The position numbers and the translations under genes are program-made. Positions 7,941 through 13,701 of a DNA stretch of 13,922 nucleotides are shown piece by piece. Origin of the DNA: Peptostreptococcus sp. (GTDB lineage Bacteria; Bacillota; Clostridia; Peptostreptococcales; Peptostreptococcaceae); contig JAHHSS010000036.1 of the NCBI GenBank assembly GCA_020025095.1, positions 1 through 13,922 on the forward strand, in the 5' to 3' direction. Position 1 is the stretch's first letter. The number at the start of each line of letters is the position of its first letter. The notes beneath the pieces are model-generated. The model was not told the origin of the DNA, did no database searches, and worked only from the letters and a program-made list of their open reading frames with translations.

Positions 7941-8651
7941 ATGTTTTTTTTATTTGATATAGATGATACTCTTTACGACCTGGAAGAGCCATTCAAGTTA
8001 GCTTTTAAAGAAATGTTTTGTGATGAAGTAAAAGATATTCACAAAGTTTTTCTTGATTTCCGTAAATATAATAATCTTATTTATGAAAAAGCTATTGAGG
8101 GTGAAATAACTATGGAAGAGTTATGTATTTATAGAGCTAAAAATGCTTTTAAAGATAATGGCATAAATATTGATAATGAAAAAGCCCTTCAATTCCAATT
8201 GATTTATCTTAAAAATAAAAAATATATTCGCTTAAATCCATATACAGAGAAAATGCTTGAGCTTCTTTACAAGAAAAAAATTACTATGGGCATAATATCT
8301 AATGGTCCACATAAAGAACAGTTTCAAAAAGTACAGTATTTAAATCTTCAAAGATTTATAAATCCTAAATATATTTTTGTATCTGAAGACGTAGGTTTTC
8401 ACAAGCCTGATCCTAAAATATTTGAATTTGCTTGCAATAAAATGAATATATCTAACGAAGATAAAGTTTTCTTTGTTGGAGATTCTTTTAAGTTAGATAT
8501 TATAGCTGCAAAAAATTCTGGACTTAAAGCAATTTGGCTTAACAGAAGAAATTACATTGAAAAATCAAATATTTATAAAGCAGATTTTGTTGCTTATAGC
8601 TTTGAAGAGCTTTTTAAAACAGTTAATTCAATTGTTAATTTAAATATATAG
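7941..8651 (+). CDS. HAD-superfamily phosphatase (subfamily IA)
   Basis: A 236-residue predicted soluble phosphohydrolase. AGGAGG at 7930-7935 sets the ATG at 7941. All four HAD motifs are present: motif I FDIDDTL with nucleophile Asp6 and acid/base Asp8, motif II ISNG with Ser120, motif III Lys155 in GFHKPDPKIF, and motif IV VGDSFKLD with Asp181 and Asp186 for Mg2+. The helical segment between motif I and II (about 15-95) is a C1 cap, typical of subfamily IA. The DxDDTLYD opening and overall size resemble YjjG-type pyrimidine nucleotidases and related small-molecule phosphatases, but the substrate cannot be read from sequence. It stands alone between two terminator-like hairpins and is head-on to replication. 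Confidence 0.92.
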   Translation: MFFLFDIDDTLYDLEEPFKLAFKEMFCDEVKDIHKVFLDFRKYNNLIYEKAIEGEITMEELCIYRAKNAFKDNGINIDNEKALQFQLIYLKNKKYIRLNPYTEKMLELLYKKKITMGIISNGPHKEQFQKVQYLNLQRFINPKYIFVSEDVGFHKPDPKIFEFACNKMNISNEDKVFFVGDSFKLDIIAAKNSGLKAIWLNRRNYIEKSNIYKADFVAYSFEELFKTVNSIVNLNI

Positions 8652-8716
8652 TATCCCTAGTATAAAAATAAAATTTTATAAACTCTTCATTTTTAAGTTT
8701 GAAAATTACTATAAAA

Positions 8717-8760
8717 AAGCATTGCAAATATTTTTGTAAATAATATGCAATGCTTCCCTT
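8717..8760 (+). terminator. Terminator-like hairpin after the HAD gene
   Basis: AAGCATTGCA (8717-8726) and TGCAATGCTT (8746-8755) form a perfect 10-bp stem. Further AT pairs extend into the loop, and a short CCCTT(TT) tail follows. The T-tract is weak and interrupted by Cs. Position, 66 bases past the stop, supports termination of the HAD transcript. Confidence 0.6.
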
Positions 8761-8904
8761 TTGACTCATCTATATAAGTTTATATACACTAAATTTATAA
8801 ATACTTAATTTACCATTATAAATATTATACAGAGATAGTAAAAATATTTAATATATTTTTCATTTTTTTAAAAAAGCTTATAATATAAGAAATGAAAGTT
8901 TTAT

Positions 8905-8934
8905 AAAAAAAGAAGAGGAATCCCCTCTCCTTTT
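8905..8934 (-). terminator. Intrinsic terminator for the YbjQ/small-ORF transcript
   Basis: On the minus strand AAAAGGAGAGG (8934-8924) pairs with CCTCTTCTTTT (8918-8908) with one mismatch and a 5-base loop, and runs into a T-tract (six A's at 8905-8910 plus 8911 on the plus strand). The plus-strand tail is TTTT, so it may also act on the convergent side. It starts 20 bases after the stop of the small membrane ORF. Confidence 0.75.
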
Positions 8935-8953
8935 AAAATATCTATTCATATTC

Positions 8954-9124
8954 TTATATTATAAAATATAGTAAAATATTAACTATTACCAACATTATAC
9001 AATATATTATTTTCTGAGTTTGTACACTATCTTGAAAATATTTTTGTAGTAATAATGCTAATAAAGTAAATACTATCAACAGCAATTTAAAGTCCTTTTT
9101 ATAGTTCTCCAAACATAAAATCAT
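8954..9124 (-). CDS. Putative small two-helix membrane protein
   Basis: A 56-codon frame on the minus strand, 18 bases downstream of the YbjQ stop. It opens with ATG at 9124, or with TTG at 9112 to give 52 codons. The N-terminus is charged (LENYKKDFK). An apolar stretch LLLIVFTLLALLL follows at residues 14-26, then a polar loop QKYFQDSVQTQK (27-38), then an 18-residue apolar helix running to the stop (39-56). This gives a helical hairpin with both ends probably on the same side. No clear Shine-Dalgarno precedes either start, so translation may depend on coupling to ybjQ or may not occur. Placement between ybjQ and a terminator supports a two-gene transcript. I do not recognise a family. Hydrophobic frames arise easily in T-rich DNA, hence the modest confidence. 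Confidence 0.5.
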   Translation of the reverse strand: MILCLENYKKDFKLLLIVFTLLALLLQKYFQDSVQTQKIIYCIMLVIVNILLYFII

Positions 9125-9142
9125 TCACTAGAATATTTATTT

Positions 9143-9454
9143 TTATAAAAATTTCACTGCTGTTCCATAAACCATAACTTCTGCTGCCCCTTGCATTATT
9201 GCTGATGTTGTATATCTTACATTTATAATGGCATCTGCATTTAATTTTTCTGCTTCTTCTATCATTCTTTCTGTAGCAATATCTCTTGCCTTATTCATCA
9301 TATCTGTATATGATTTTAATTCTCCACCTACTATTGTTTTAAATCCTTGGCTAATATCTCTTCCAATATTTTTAGTCTGTATAGTACTTCCTCTTACAAG
9401 ACCTAGCATCTCAAATTTCTTATCATTGTAATAATCAGTGTTTACTATAATCAT
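9143..9454 (-). CDS. YbjQ-family (UPF0145, DUF74) protein
   Basis: A 103-residue protein of the YbjQ/UPF0145 family, sometimes labelled heavy-metal-binding domain. Its structure is a small alpha/beta fold that forms pentamers in solved homologues, and its function is not established. Visible hallmarks are GLVRGSTIQTKNIGRDI (18-34), KTIVGGELKSYTDMMNKAR (39-57), a long helix ATERMIEEAEKLNADAII, and the closing GAAEVMVYGTAVKF (89-102). The length is normal and there is no signal peptide. AAAAGGAGAG (9461-9470) lies six bases before the ATG. It has its own probable extended -10 promoter and is followed by the small membrane ORF and a terminator. Confidence 0.92.
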   Translation of the reverse strand: MIIVNTDYYNDKKFEMLGLVRGSTIQTKNIGRDISQGFKTIVGGELKSYTDMMNKARDIATERMIEEAEKLNADAIINVRYTTSAIMQGAAEVMVYGTAVKFL

Positions 9455-9525
9455 AGCGCTCTCTCCTTTTAATAATTTACTTTTTAATCTAGCTATTTCC
9501 TAAAAATACTTTTAATATTTTATAT

Positions 9526-9534
9526 ATTATATCA
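9526..9534 (-). promoter_or_regulatory. Probable extended -10 promoter of the YbjQ gene
   Basis: Read on the minus strand, TGATATAAT fits the extended -10 consensus, 72 bases upstream of the start codon. There is no strong -35. It lies between the terminator of the AraC gene (9565-9587) and ybjQ, so ybjQ is probably transcribed independently of the regulator gene. Confidence 0.5.
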
Positions 9535-9564
9535 TAAATCCTATTTAATTTTTTATTTAAGAGC

Positions 9565-9587
9565 AAAAAAAGAGCCCAGAGGGCTCT
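9565..9587 (-). terminator. Intrinsic terminator after the AraC-family gene
   Basis: On the minus strand AGAGCCC and GGGCTCT form a perfect 7-bp stem with loop TCT (9571-9587), followed by a run of seven T's (plus-strand A's 9565-9571). This is a compact, GC-rich stem, about 100 bases past the AraC stop codon. Confidence 0.92.
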
Positions 9588-9684
9588 CAGCAAGTATATA
9601 AAAGGTTTTGGCGTTATCTATTTTGTAAACGATACACTAACTTTATGACTATGATTATACTGTACTTAAAAAAATAATACTATA

Positions 9685-10605
9685 CTATTTCTGCCCATCT
9701 TTATTATTATTCTGCCACTTTTTCCTATATTCCATGGGAGTAGAATCCATAATATCTTTAAATACTTTTCCAAAATAGCTACTACTTCCAAGACCGCATT
9801 TATATCCTATTTCTGCAATTGAACTTTTACTATTTGCTAAAAGCTCACAAGCTTTTTGTATTCTATAATTTCTTATGTACTCTTGAGGAGTTGTATTTAA
9901 GTTATCTCTAAATATTCTGTAACAATTTCTATCACTTATAAAAAATTTTTCTGATATATCAGACACACTTATTTTTTCACTGTAATGTTCATGTATATAT
10001 ATCATTATGCCTTTTATTCTTTCTGCATTCTTATCTTTAGTATTGTTAATACTAATTTCATTTTCCTTTAGCTCCAATAAGTCACACCATATTTCAGAAA
10101 GTGCATTTTTTAATTTTATCTCATAAAATTTTTCATCTCTTTTTATTGTAAAAGATTTTTTTATTTTCTCTATTATCAAATTTTCTTTTTTTATATCTGA
10201 GGTCAATTTTATTACATTAATAGCTGAAGATGAAAAAGGACTTATATATTTTCTATATATGTCACTCCCTTGCCTACCTCCTATTAATACACTATTGAAT
10301 ATGTGTATTCTCTGATTCGTATCTTCATTTCCTCCATTTGCACGAGTCTTATGAAGCACATTTGAGTTTATAAATCCCGCTGTTCCTTTTGGGAAGGATA
10401 TTATTCCTTGAGTCGTATAGTATAAAACTTCTCCACTTTCAACATAAAAAAGTTCTACTTCATTATGCCAATGCCAAGGAACTATTTTTTCCCTATACTT
10501 ATCTAACTCAACGAATATAGATATTAATGGAAATTCATATCTTATATCTTCTAAAAGCTGTTCTTTATTATCGTTTTTAAATTCTATATATCTGAAATTT
10601 TCCAT
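9685..10605 (-). CDS. AraC-family transcriptional regulator with N-terminal cupin sensor
   Basis: A 306-residue regulator. Residues about 25-110 form a cupin-type effector domain, with the opening strand PWHWHNEVELFYVESGEV (43-60; His45, His47, Glu51) and a second block FPKGTAGFINSNVLHKT ending in His85. Residues about 195-296 are the tandem helix-turn-helix AraC DNA-binding domain: SVSDISEKFFISDRNCYRIF (213-232) and IAEIGYKCGLGSSSYFGKVF (263-282), then the signature STPMEYRKKW. Proteins of this layout usually bind sugars or other small metabolites and activate catabolic or transport genes. No such target operon is adjacent, so effector and regulon are unknown. AAGGAAGGAAG (10611-10621) precedes the ATG. 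It is monocistronic, between its own terminator and that of jag. Confidence 0.93.
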   Translation of the reverse strand: MENFRYIEFKNDNKEQLLEDIRYEFPLISIFVELDKYREKIVPWHWHNEVELFYVESGEVLYYTTQGIISFPKGTAGFINSNVLHKTRANGGNEDTNQRIHIFNSVLIGGRQGSDIYRKYISPFSSSAINVIKLTSDIKKENLIIEKIKKSFTIKRDEKFYEIKLKNALSEIWCDLLELKENEISINNTKDKNAERIKGIMIYIHEHYSEKISVSDISEKFFISDRNCYRIFRDNLNTTPQEYIRNYRIQKACELLANSKSSIAEIGYKCGLGSSSYFGKVFKDIMDSTPMEYRKKWQNNNKDGQK

Positions 10606-10872
10606 TCATCTTCCTTCCTTTCTAGCTAAAATAACATATTTTTATGATATACTATATTACCATTTTTTAGCTATTTTATTAATATATATCTTTTTTTACG
10701 ATATTTTTTGCTATATTATTCGTATTTATTTATAAGTTTTATAACACATAAAAAATAACTGTATAATATTTCATCTTCTTAGCTATATTAAATACATACA
10801 TAAGTTAAAATAAAATATATGAAATTTACATCATAACTATTTTTGCTTATTCACGAATATTATTTTTCAAAT
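10606..10872. other. Promoter region of the AraC-family gene and spacer to jag
   Basis: AT-rich and without a supportable gene. On the minus strand TGGTAATAT (10654-10662) could be an extended -10, with TTAATA (10677-10682) 17 bases upstream as a poor -35. TAGCTAAAATAA (10623-10634) and an inverted near-copy ATTTTTTAGCTA (10662-10673) flank this -10, a pattern compatible with an operator. Confidence 0.35.
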
Positions 10873-10906
10873 AAAAAAGATGCTAGGTATTTTTCCTAGC
10901 ATCTTT
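10873..10906 (-). terminator. Intrinsic terminator of the rpmH-rnpA-yidD-yidC-jag operon
   Basis: On the minus strand AAAGATGCTAGG and CCTAGCATCTTT make a perfect 12-bp stem (10876-10887 with 10895-10906) with a 7-base loop, ending in six T's (plus-strand A's 10873-10878). It begins five bases after the jag stop codon. This separates jag from mnmE transcriptionally. Confidence 0.95.
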
Positions 10907-10911
10907 AAATC

Positions 10912-11670
10912 TTATTTTTTATATTCAATAACTACTCTTCTATATGGATCTGTACCTTCACTGTATGTGATTACATACCTGTCATTTTGTAGTGCTGAAT
11001 GTATAATTCTTCTTTCATAAGGGTTCATATAATCTAATTTCTTTGTTCTTCTAGTTCTTGCAACCTCTCTAGCTGCTTTATAGCAGTATCTTTTTAAAGA
11101 CTCTTCTCTCTTACTTCTATAGTTTTCAATATCTACAAAAACTCTTGTATGAGAATGTTTATTTACTTTATTAAGTGCAAGACCTGTAAGGAACTGTATA
11201 GCATCTAATGTATCGCCTCTTCTACCTATAAGGCAACTAGCATCTTCACCCTTTATCCTTATCTTTATAAGGTCATCTTCCAATTTTACATCTACTTCTG
11301 CTTCCACATCAGCATTTTTTAGAAGTTCTTCTATAAATTCTCTTGCTATTTTTATTTCATCTTCTGTTGTTATGTTTACTTCTTCTATATCTTTATCTTC
11401 GTCATTTTCGACTTCGTTATTTTCAGCTTTATTAATCTCAACTATTTCTGTTTCTTCAACTTCTATAGTTTCCATTTCTAATTCAGACTCTTCCTTTTTG
11501 AGCTCATAACTTAACTCAAATACGCCATCTTTTGCACCAATTCCTAAAAATCCTCTGCTTGGCTTTTCTTTCACTGTTATCTGAATACTTGCTTTATCTG
11601 CATTTGTAGATTTTAGTAGTTGTTGAACAGCTTCATCTGAATTTTTTGCGTACAATATTTTTGATTCCAC
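10912..11670 (-). CDS. jag: RNA-binding protein Jag (KhpB/EloR family)
   Basis: A 252-residue cytoplasmic RNA-binding protein that in Firmicutes is linked to YidC/SpoIIIJ and, as KhpB/EloR, to cell elongation in streptococci. Domains: Jag_N at 1-55 with the motif KPSRGFLGIGAKDGVFEL (36-53), an acidic Glu-rich linker (60-105), a KH domain with the loop IGRRGDTLDAIQFL (148-161), and an R3H domain in which Arg220 and His224 sit in NPYERRIIHSAL (216-227) and the chain ends PYRRVVIEYKK. The start is GTG at 11670, supported by AGGAGG eight bases upstream, with yidC ending only 12 bases before. It is the last gene of its operon. Confidence 0.96.
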   Translation of the reverse strand: MESKILYAKNSDEAVQQLLKSTNADKASIQITVKEKPSRGFLGIGAKDGVFELSYELKKEESELEMETIEVEETEIVEINKAENNEVENDEDKDIEEVNITTEDEIKIAREFIEELLKNADVEAEVDVKLEDDLIKIRIKGEDASCLIGRRGDTLDAIQFLTGLALNKVNKHSHTRVFVDIENYRSKREESLKRYCYKAAREVARTRRTKKLDYMNPYERRIIHSALQNDRYVITYSEGTDPYRRVVIEYKK

Positions 11671-11682
11671 TATTTGTGCCTC

Positions 11683-12381
11683 CTACTTTTTAGTTGCTTT
11701 TTTACCACTTTGCTTTGCCTCTTTTTCTGCATCCAATTTAGCCTTTAGTGGTTTTGTAATCATATAATACTGGAATACTGAGAATACGTTACTTACAGTC
11801 CAGTATAATGAAAGTGCTGCTGGGAATATAAATCCCCAATAAAATGACATACCTGCCATCAGCCAAGTCATCATTTTCATTGAGCCCTGTAGCTGATCTT
11901 TTGGTGTCATCACCTTCTGCATAAAGAAAGCACTCAAACCTGATAAAGCAGCTAAAATATAATCTGGCTTAATCAAAGATTGAATCCATAAGAAATTCCC
12001 ATTTGCTGCTAAAAATGCTGCCTTATTTGGAAAAACTCCATGGGCAACTGGATTCTTAAATACATAGAATAAACCAAATAGTATTGGCATCTGTATTAAT
12101 AATGGTAAACATCCTGCCATAGGATTTATTTCCATTTCCTTGTATAACTTTGCAATCTCTGCATTTTGTTTTTCAGGCTTATCTTTATACTTTACCTGAA
12201 TTTCTTTAATTTTTGGATTTATTTCAGACATGGCAAATGTTGACTTAGTCTGCTTTATTGTAAGTGGTGTAAGCAACATCTTTACTATTACTGTAAATAT
12301 TATTACTGATAGTCCATAACTATGAGTAAATTCGAATATCCACTTTAGTACCATCCCTAAAAAATTCGCTATAACTCCCAT
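11683..12381 (-). CDS. yidC: Membrane protein insertase YidC (SpoIIIJ type)
   Basis: A 232-residue member of the YidC/Oxa1/Alb3 family, which inserts and folds membrane proteins with or without SecYEG. AGGAGG precedes the ATG by five bases. Apolar segments: a first helix around 22-40, then NPMAGCLPLLIQMPILFGLFYVF (87-109), YILAALSGLSAFFMQKV (141-157) and a pair of helices in 170-208. The cytoplasmic hairpin with INPKIKEIQVKYKDKPEKQ (54-72) and the basic tail KQSGKKATKK (223-232) are typical. It lacks the lipoprotein signal and N-terminal extracellular tail of Bacillus SpoIIIJ and begins almost directly at the first core helix, as is common in clostridial forms. The functionally important groove arginine appears replaced by Lys34 (TVIVKMLLTPL). 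It lies between yidD and jag. Confidence 0.97.
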   Translation of the reverse strand: MGVIANFLGMVLKWIFEFTHSYGLSVIIFTVIVKMLLTPLTIKQTKSTFAMSEINPKIKEIQVKYKDKPEKQNAEIAKLYKEMEINPMAGCLPLLIQMPILFGLFYVFKNPVAHGVFPNKAAFLAANGNFLWIQSLIKPDYILAALSGLSAFFMQKVMTPKDQLQGSMKMMTWLMAGMSFYWGFIFPAALSLYWTVSNVFSVFQYYMITKPLKAKLDAEKEAKQSGKKATKK

Positions 12382-12403
12382 TAAATCCTCCTAATAACAT
12401 AGT

Positions 12404-12420
12404 ATCTCAACTTTTGAGAT
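12404..12420. repeat. Short hairpin between yidD and yidC
   Basis: ATCTCAA (12404-12410) and TTGAGAT (12414-12420) form a perfect 7-bp inverted repeat with a 3-base loop. On the transcribed minus strand it is not followed by T's, so it is not a terminator. It may mark an RNA processing point in the 45-base gap before the yidC ribosome site. Confidence 0.45.
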
Positions 12421-12426
12421 GACTTT

Positions 12427-12678
12427 CTACTTCAACGGGTCGTAACCTCCTGGGTGAAAAGGGTGACACTTACTAATTCTTTTTATTGTCAACCACAGTC
12501 CCTTAAGAAAGCCGTACTTTTTAAATGCCTGTATAGAATACTGCGAACATGTAGGATAAAACCTGCATGTAGGACCTTTTAGCGGAGAAATATATTTTTG
12601 ATAAAGTCTAACAAGAAATATACATCCATCTGCTAATTTACTCCCTAAATTTTTTATAAACATTTTAAAAAGCTTCAT
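12427..12678 (-). CDS. yidD: Membrane protein insertion efficiency factor YidD
   Basis: An 83-residue membrane-associated protein that assists YidC-dependent insertion. It has an amphipathic N-terminus (MKLFKMFIKNLGSKLADG) and the family signature RLYQKYISPLKGPTCRFYPTCSQY (residues 24-47). The block GLWLTIKRISKCHPFHPGGYDP follows at 60-81. The three conserved cysteines are 38, 44 and 71. Length is typical for Firmicutes. The GAGGTGAT ribosome site overlaps the end of rnpA, whose TGA lies four bases before this ATG, so the two are probably translationally coupled. Confidence 0.96.
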   Translation of the reverse strand: MKLFKMFIKNLGSKLADGCIFLVRLYQKYISPLKGPTCRFYPTCSQYSIQAFKKYGFLKGLWLTIKRISKCHPFHPGGYDPLK

Positions 12679-12682
12679 GCTA

Positions 12683-13048
12683 TCACCTCTTTGGCTTTTT
12701 ATCCACCTTTACTGCGTTCGCCTTTCTGCTAATATACTTAATAGACTTCTCAATATCCTTATACTCCACATTTTTACTATTAACTCTTGCAATAAAAACA
12801 ATATCCAAACCAGGATTTATGTTCTCATCTATATTTAGTCTGTAAGCTTCTTTTATATATCTTCTTATCCTATTTCTTACATTTGCTTTACCTACTTTTT
12901 TCGAAATGGAGATACCAATTCTTGATTTGTCTTTACCATTTTTCATGGTGTATATAACTAGATTTCTATCAGCAAAGGATTTACCCTTTTGATAAACCCT
13001 TCTAAAATCTGAATCTTTTTTGATTCCATCGGTGTTATTAAAATGCAT
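12683..13048 (-). CDS. rnpA: Ribonuclease P protein component
   Basis: A 121-residue basic protein subunit of RNase P, which with the M1-type RNA removes the 5' leader of pre-tRNAs. The frame opens four codons earlier at an ATG, but that ATG is part of ATGGAGGTT, whose GGAGGT (13053-13058) is the ribosome site for the ATG at 13048. The shorter start is therefore preferred. Visible features: KKDSDFRRVYQKGKSF (10-25) forming the substrate-leader cleft, SRIGISISKKVGKA (42-55), and the RNR motif VRNRIRRYIKEAYR (57-70) that binds the RNA subunit. The C-terminus is Lys-rich. It follows rpmH after a leaky-looking terminator and overlaps the yidD ribosome site. Confidence 0.97.
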   Translation of the reverse strand: MHFNNTDGIKKDSDFRRVYQKGKSFADRNLVIYTMKNGKDKSRIGISISKKVGKANVRNRIRRYIKEAYRLNIDENINPGLDIVFIARVNSKNVEYKDIEKSIKYISRKANAVKVDKKPKR

Positions 13049-13099
13049 AACAACCTCCATTAATTTCTATTGCTTGTCCTTTTATATGTTAAAATCTCC

Positions 13100-13134
13100 A
13101 AATTTCAATATCTTTACCTAATATATTGAAATTT
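13100..13134. repeat. Perfect 12-bp inverted repeat in the rnpA leader
   Basis: AAATTTCAATAT (13100-13111) and ATATTGAAATTT (13123-13134) pair perfectly around an 11-base loop. On the plus strand it is followed by T's (to 13138) and looks like a terminator, but no plus-strand gene feeds it. On the transcribed minus strand it is followed by GGAGATTTTAA, so it cannot terminate rnpA transcription. It may be an RNase III site or a stabilising 5' stem. Confidence 0.5.
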
Positions 13135-13175
13135 TTTTAGCATATTTTAAGAAACATTCCTATTAATGATTTTAT

Positions 13176-13205
13176 AAAAAAAACCACTCATTACAAGTGG
13201 CTTTT
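13176..13205 (-). terminator. Terminator-like hairpin between rpmH and rnpA
   Basis: On the minus strand CCACT (13200-13196) and AGTGG (13188-13184) form a stem with a 7-base loop. It is strengthened by an A-tract before and followed by eight T's (plus-strand A's 13176-13183). The GC core is only 5 bp, so partial read-through into rnpA is expected. No promoter of its own was found for rnpA. This would raise L34 mRNA over the downstream genes. Confidence 0.7.
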
Positions 13206-13238
13206 CATTATCATTAATTAAGCACAGGTAATTAACTA

Positions 13239-13373
13239 TTAGTGAGTTAATCTCTTTCTTCCCTTAGCTCTTCTTCTCTTTAAAACATTTCTTCCGTTAG
13301 AAGTCTTCATTCTCTTTCTGAAGCCATGTTCTCTTTTTCTCTGTCTTTTCTTTGGCTGATAAGTTCTTTTCAT
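13239..13373 (-). CDS. rpmH: Large ribosomal subunit protein bL34
   Basis: A 44-residue, extremely basic ribosomal protein. It begins MKRTYQPKKRQRKREHGFRK (with HGF characteristic of L34) and continues through RMKTSNGRNVLKRRRAKGRK to the end RLTH. The length and sequence are standard for bacteria. The start is supported by AAAGGAGT (13382-13389), eight bases upstream, and by a near-consensus promoter. It is the origin-proximal gene of the rpmH-rnpA-yidD-yidC-jag run. Confidence 0.98.
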   Translation of the reverse strand: MKRTYQPKKRQRKREHGFRKRMKTSNGRNVLKRRRAKGRKRLTH

Positions 13374-13419
13374 CTTCTAATACTCCTTTCATAATTCTTA
13401 TTGTAAACATAACAATATA

Positions 13420-13448
13420 ATTATAATGAGTTTTACTGTAAAAGTCAA
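13420..13448 (-). promoter_or_regulatory. Sigma-A-type promoter of rpmH
   Basis: On the minus strand TTGACT (13448-13443) and TATAAT (13425-13420) are separated by exactly 17 bases. This is a near-consensus housekeeping promoter 46 bases upstream of the rpmH ATG, as expected for a highly expressed ribosomal protein gene. Confidence 0.88.
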
Positions 13449-13596
13449 TTGATTTTTGTATTTTATAGTGTTTTAACTCTTTATTATCAACACTTACATC
13501 AATACAAAAATAGCAAGACTTAATCTAAATAAAATTTTAGCTATAATATACTTATATTATAAATTGTAAAATTATCTCTTTTTTACAATAATTATA

Positions 13597-13605
13597 TGTG
13601 TATAA
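13597..13605 (-). promoter_or_regulatory. DnaA box (full match to TTWTNCACA)
   Basis: Reads TTATACACA on the minus strand. It is one of the two exact matches in the cluster. Confidence 0.6.
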
Positions 13606-13692
13606 CTCAATATATATTGTCTCAAAAATATTATAGTTGTATTTATATATTTTCCCACAATAAATAAGTCTTTTTTTCGATAGTTTCAATCT

Positions 13693-13701
13693 TGTGGAAA
13701 A
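13693..13701 (-). promoter_or_regulatory. DnaA box (full match to TTWTNCACA)
   Basis: Reads TTTTCCACA on the minus strand. It is an exact match near the centre of the cluster, with a one-mismatch box in the opposite orientation 17 bases away (13719-13727). Confidence 0.65.

Larger units (their letters stand above)
8652..8953. other. AT-rich spacer between convergent HAD and YbjQ/small-ORF genes
   Basis: No coding sequence is supported here apart from the end of the small minus-strand ORF at its right edge. It holds two terminator-like hairpins (8717-8755 and 8905-8934). A TATAAT on the plus strand near 8880 is followed after about 25 bases by the second hairpin and no gene, so I do not call a promoter or RNA there. 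Confidence 0.55.

Noticed and set aside
8860..8940. Possible small RNA on the plus strand from a TATAAT near 8880 to the hairpin at 8905-8934
   Set aside because: The -35 is poor, the transcript would be only about 45 bases, and the hairpin is better explained as the terminator of the minus-strand genes.
7726..9634. TATCGTTTACA at 7726-7736 and its inverted copy at 9624-9634 as ends of an inserted element
   Set aside because: An 11-base inverted match at this distance is expected by chance in a window of this size and composition, and there is no target duplication.
13049..13060. Upstream ATG for rnpA
   Set aside because: It overlaps the GGAGGT ribosome site of the ATG at 13048.
13132..13138. 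Plus-strand terminator in the rnpA leader
   Set aside because: The shape fits, but no plus-strand gene or promoter lies upstream within reach, so it is listed as an inverted repeat.
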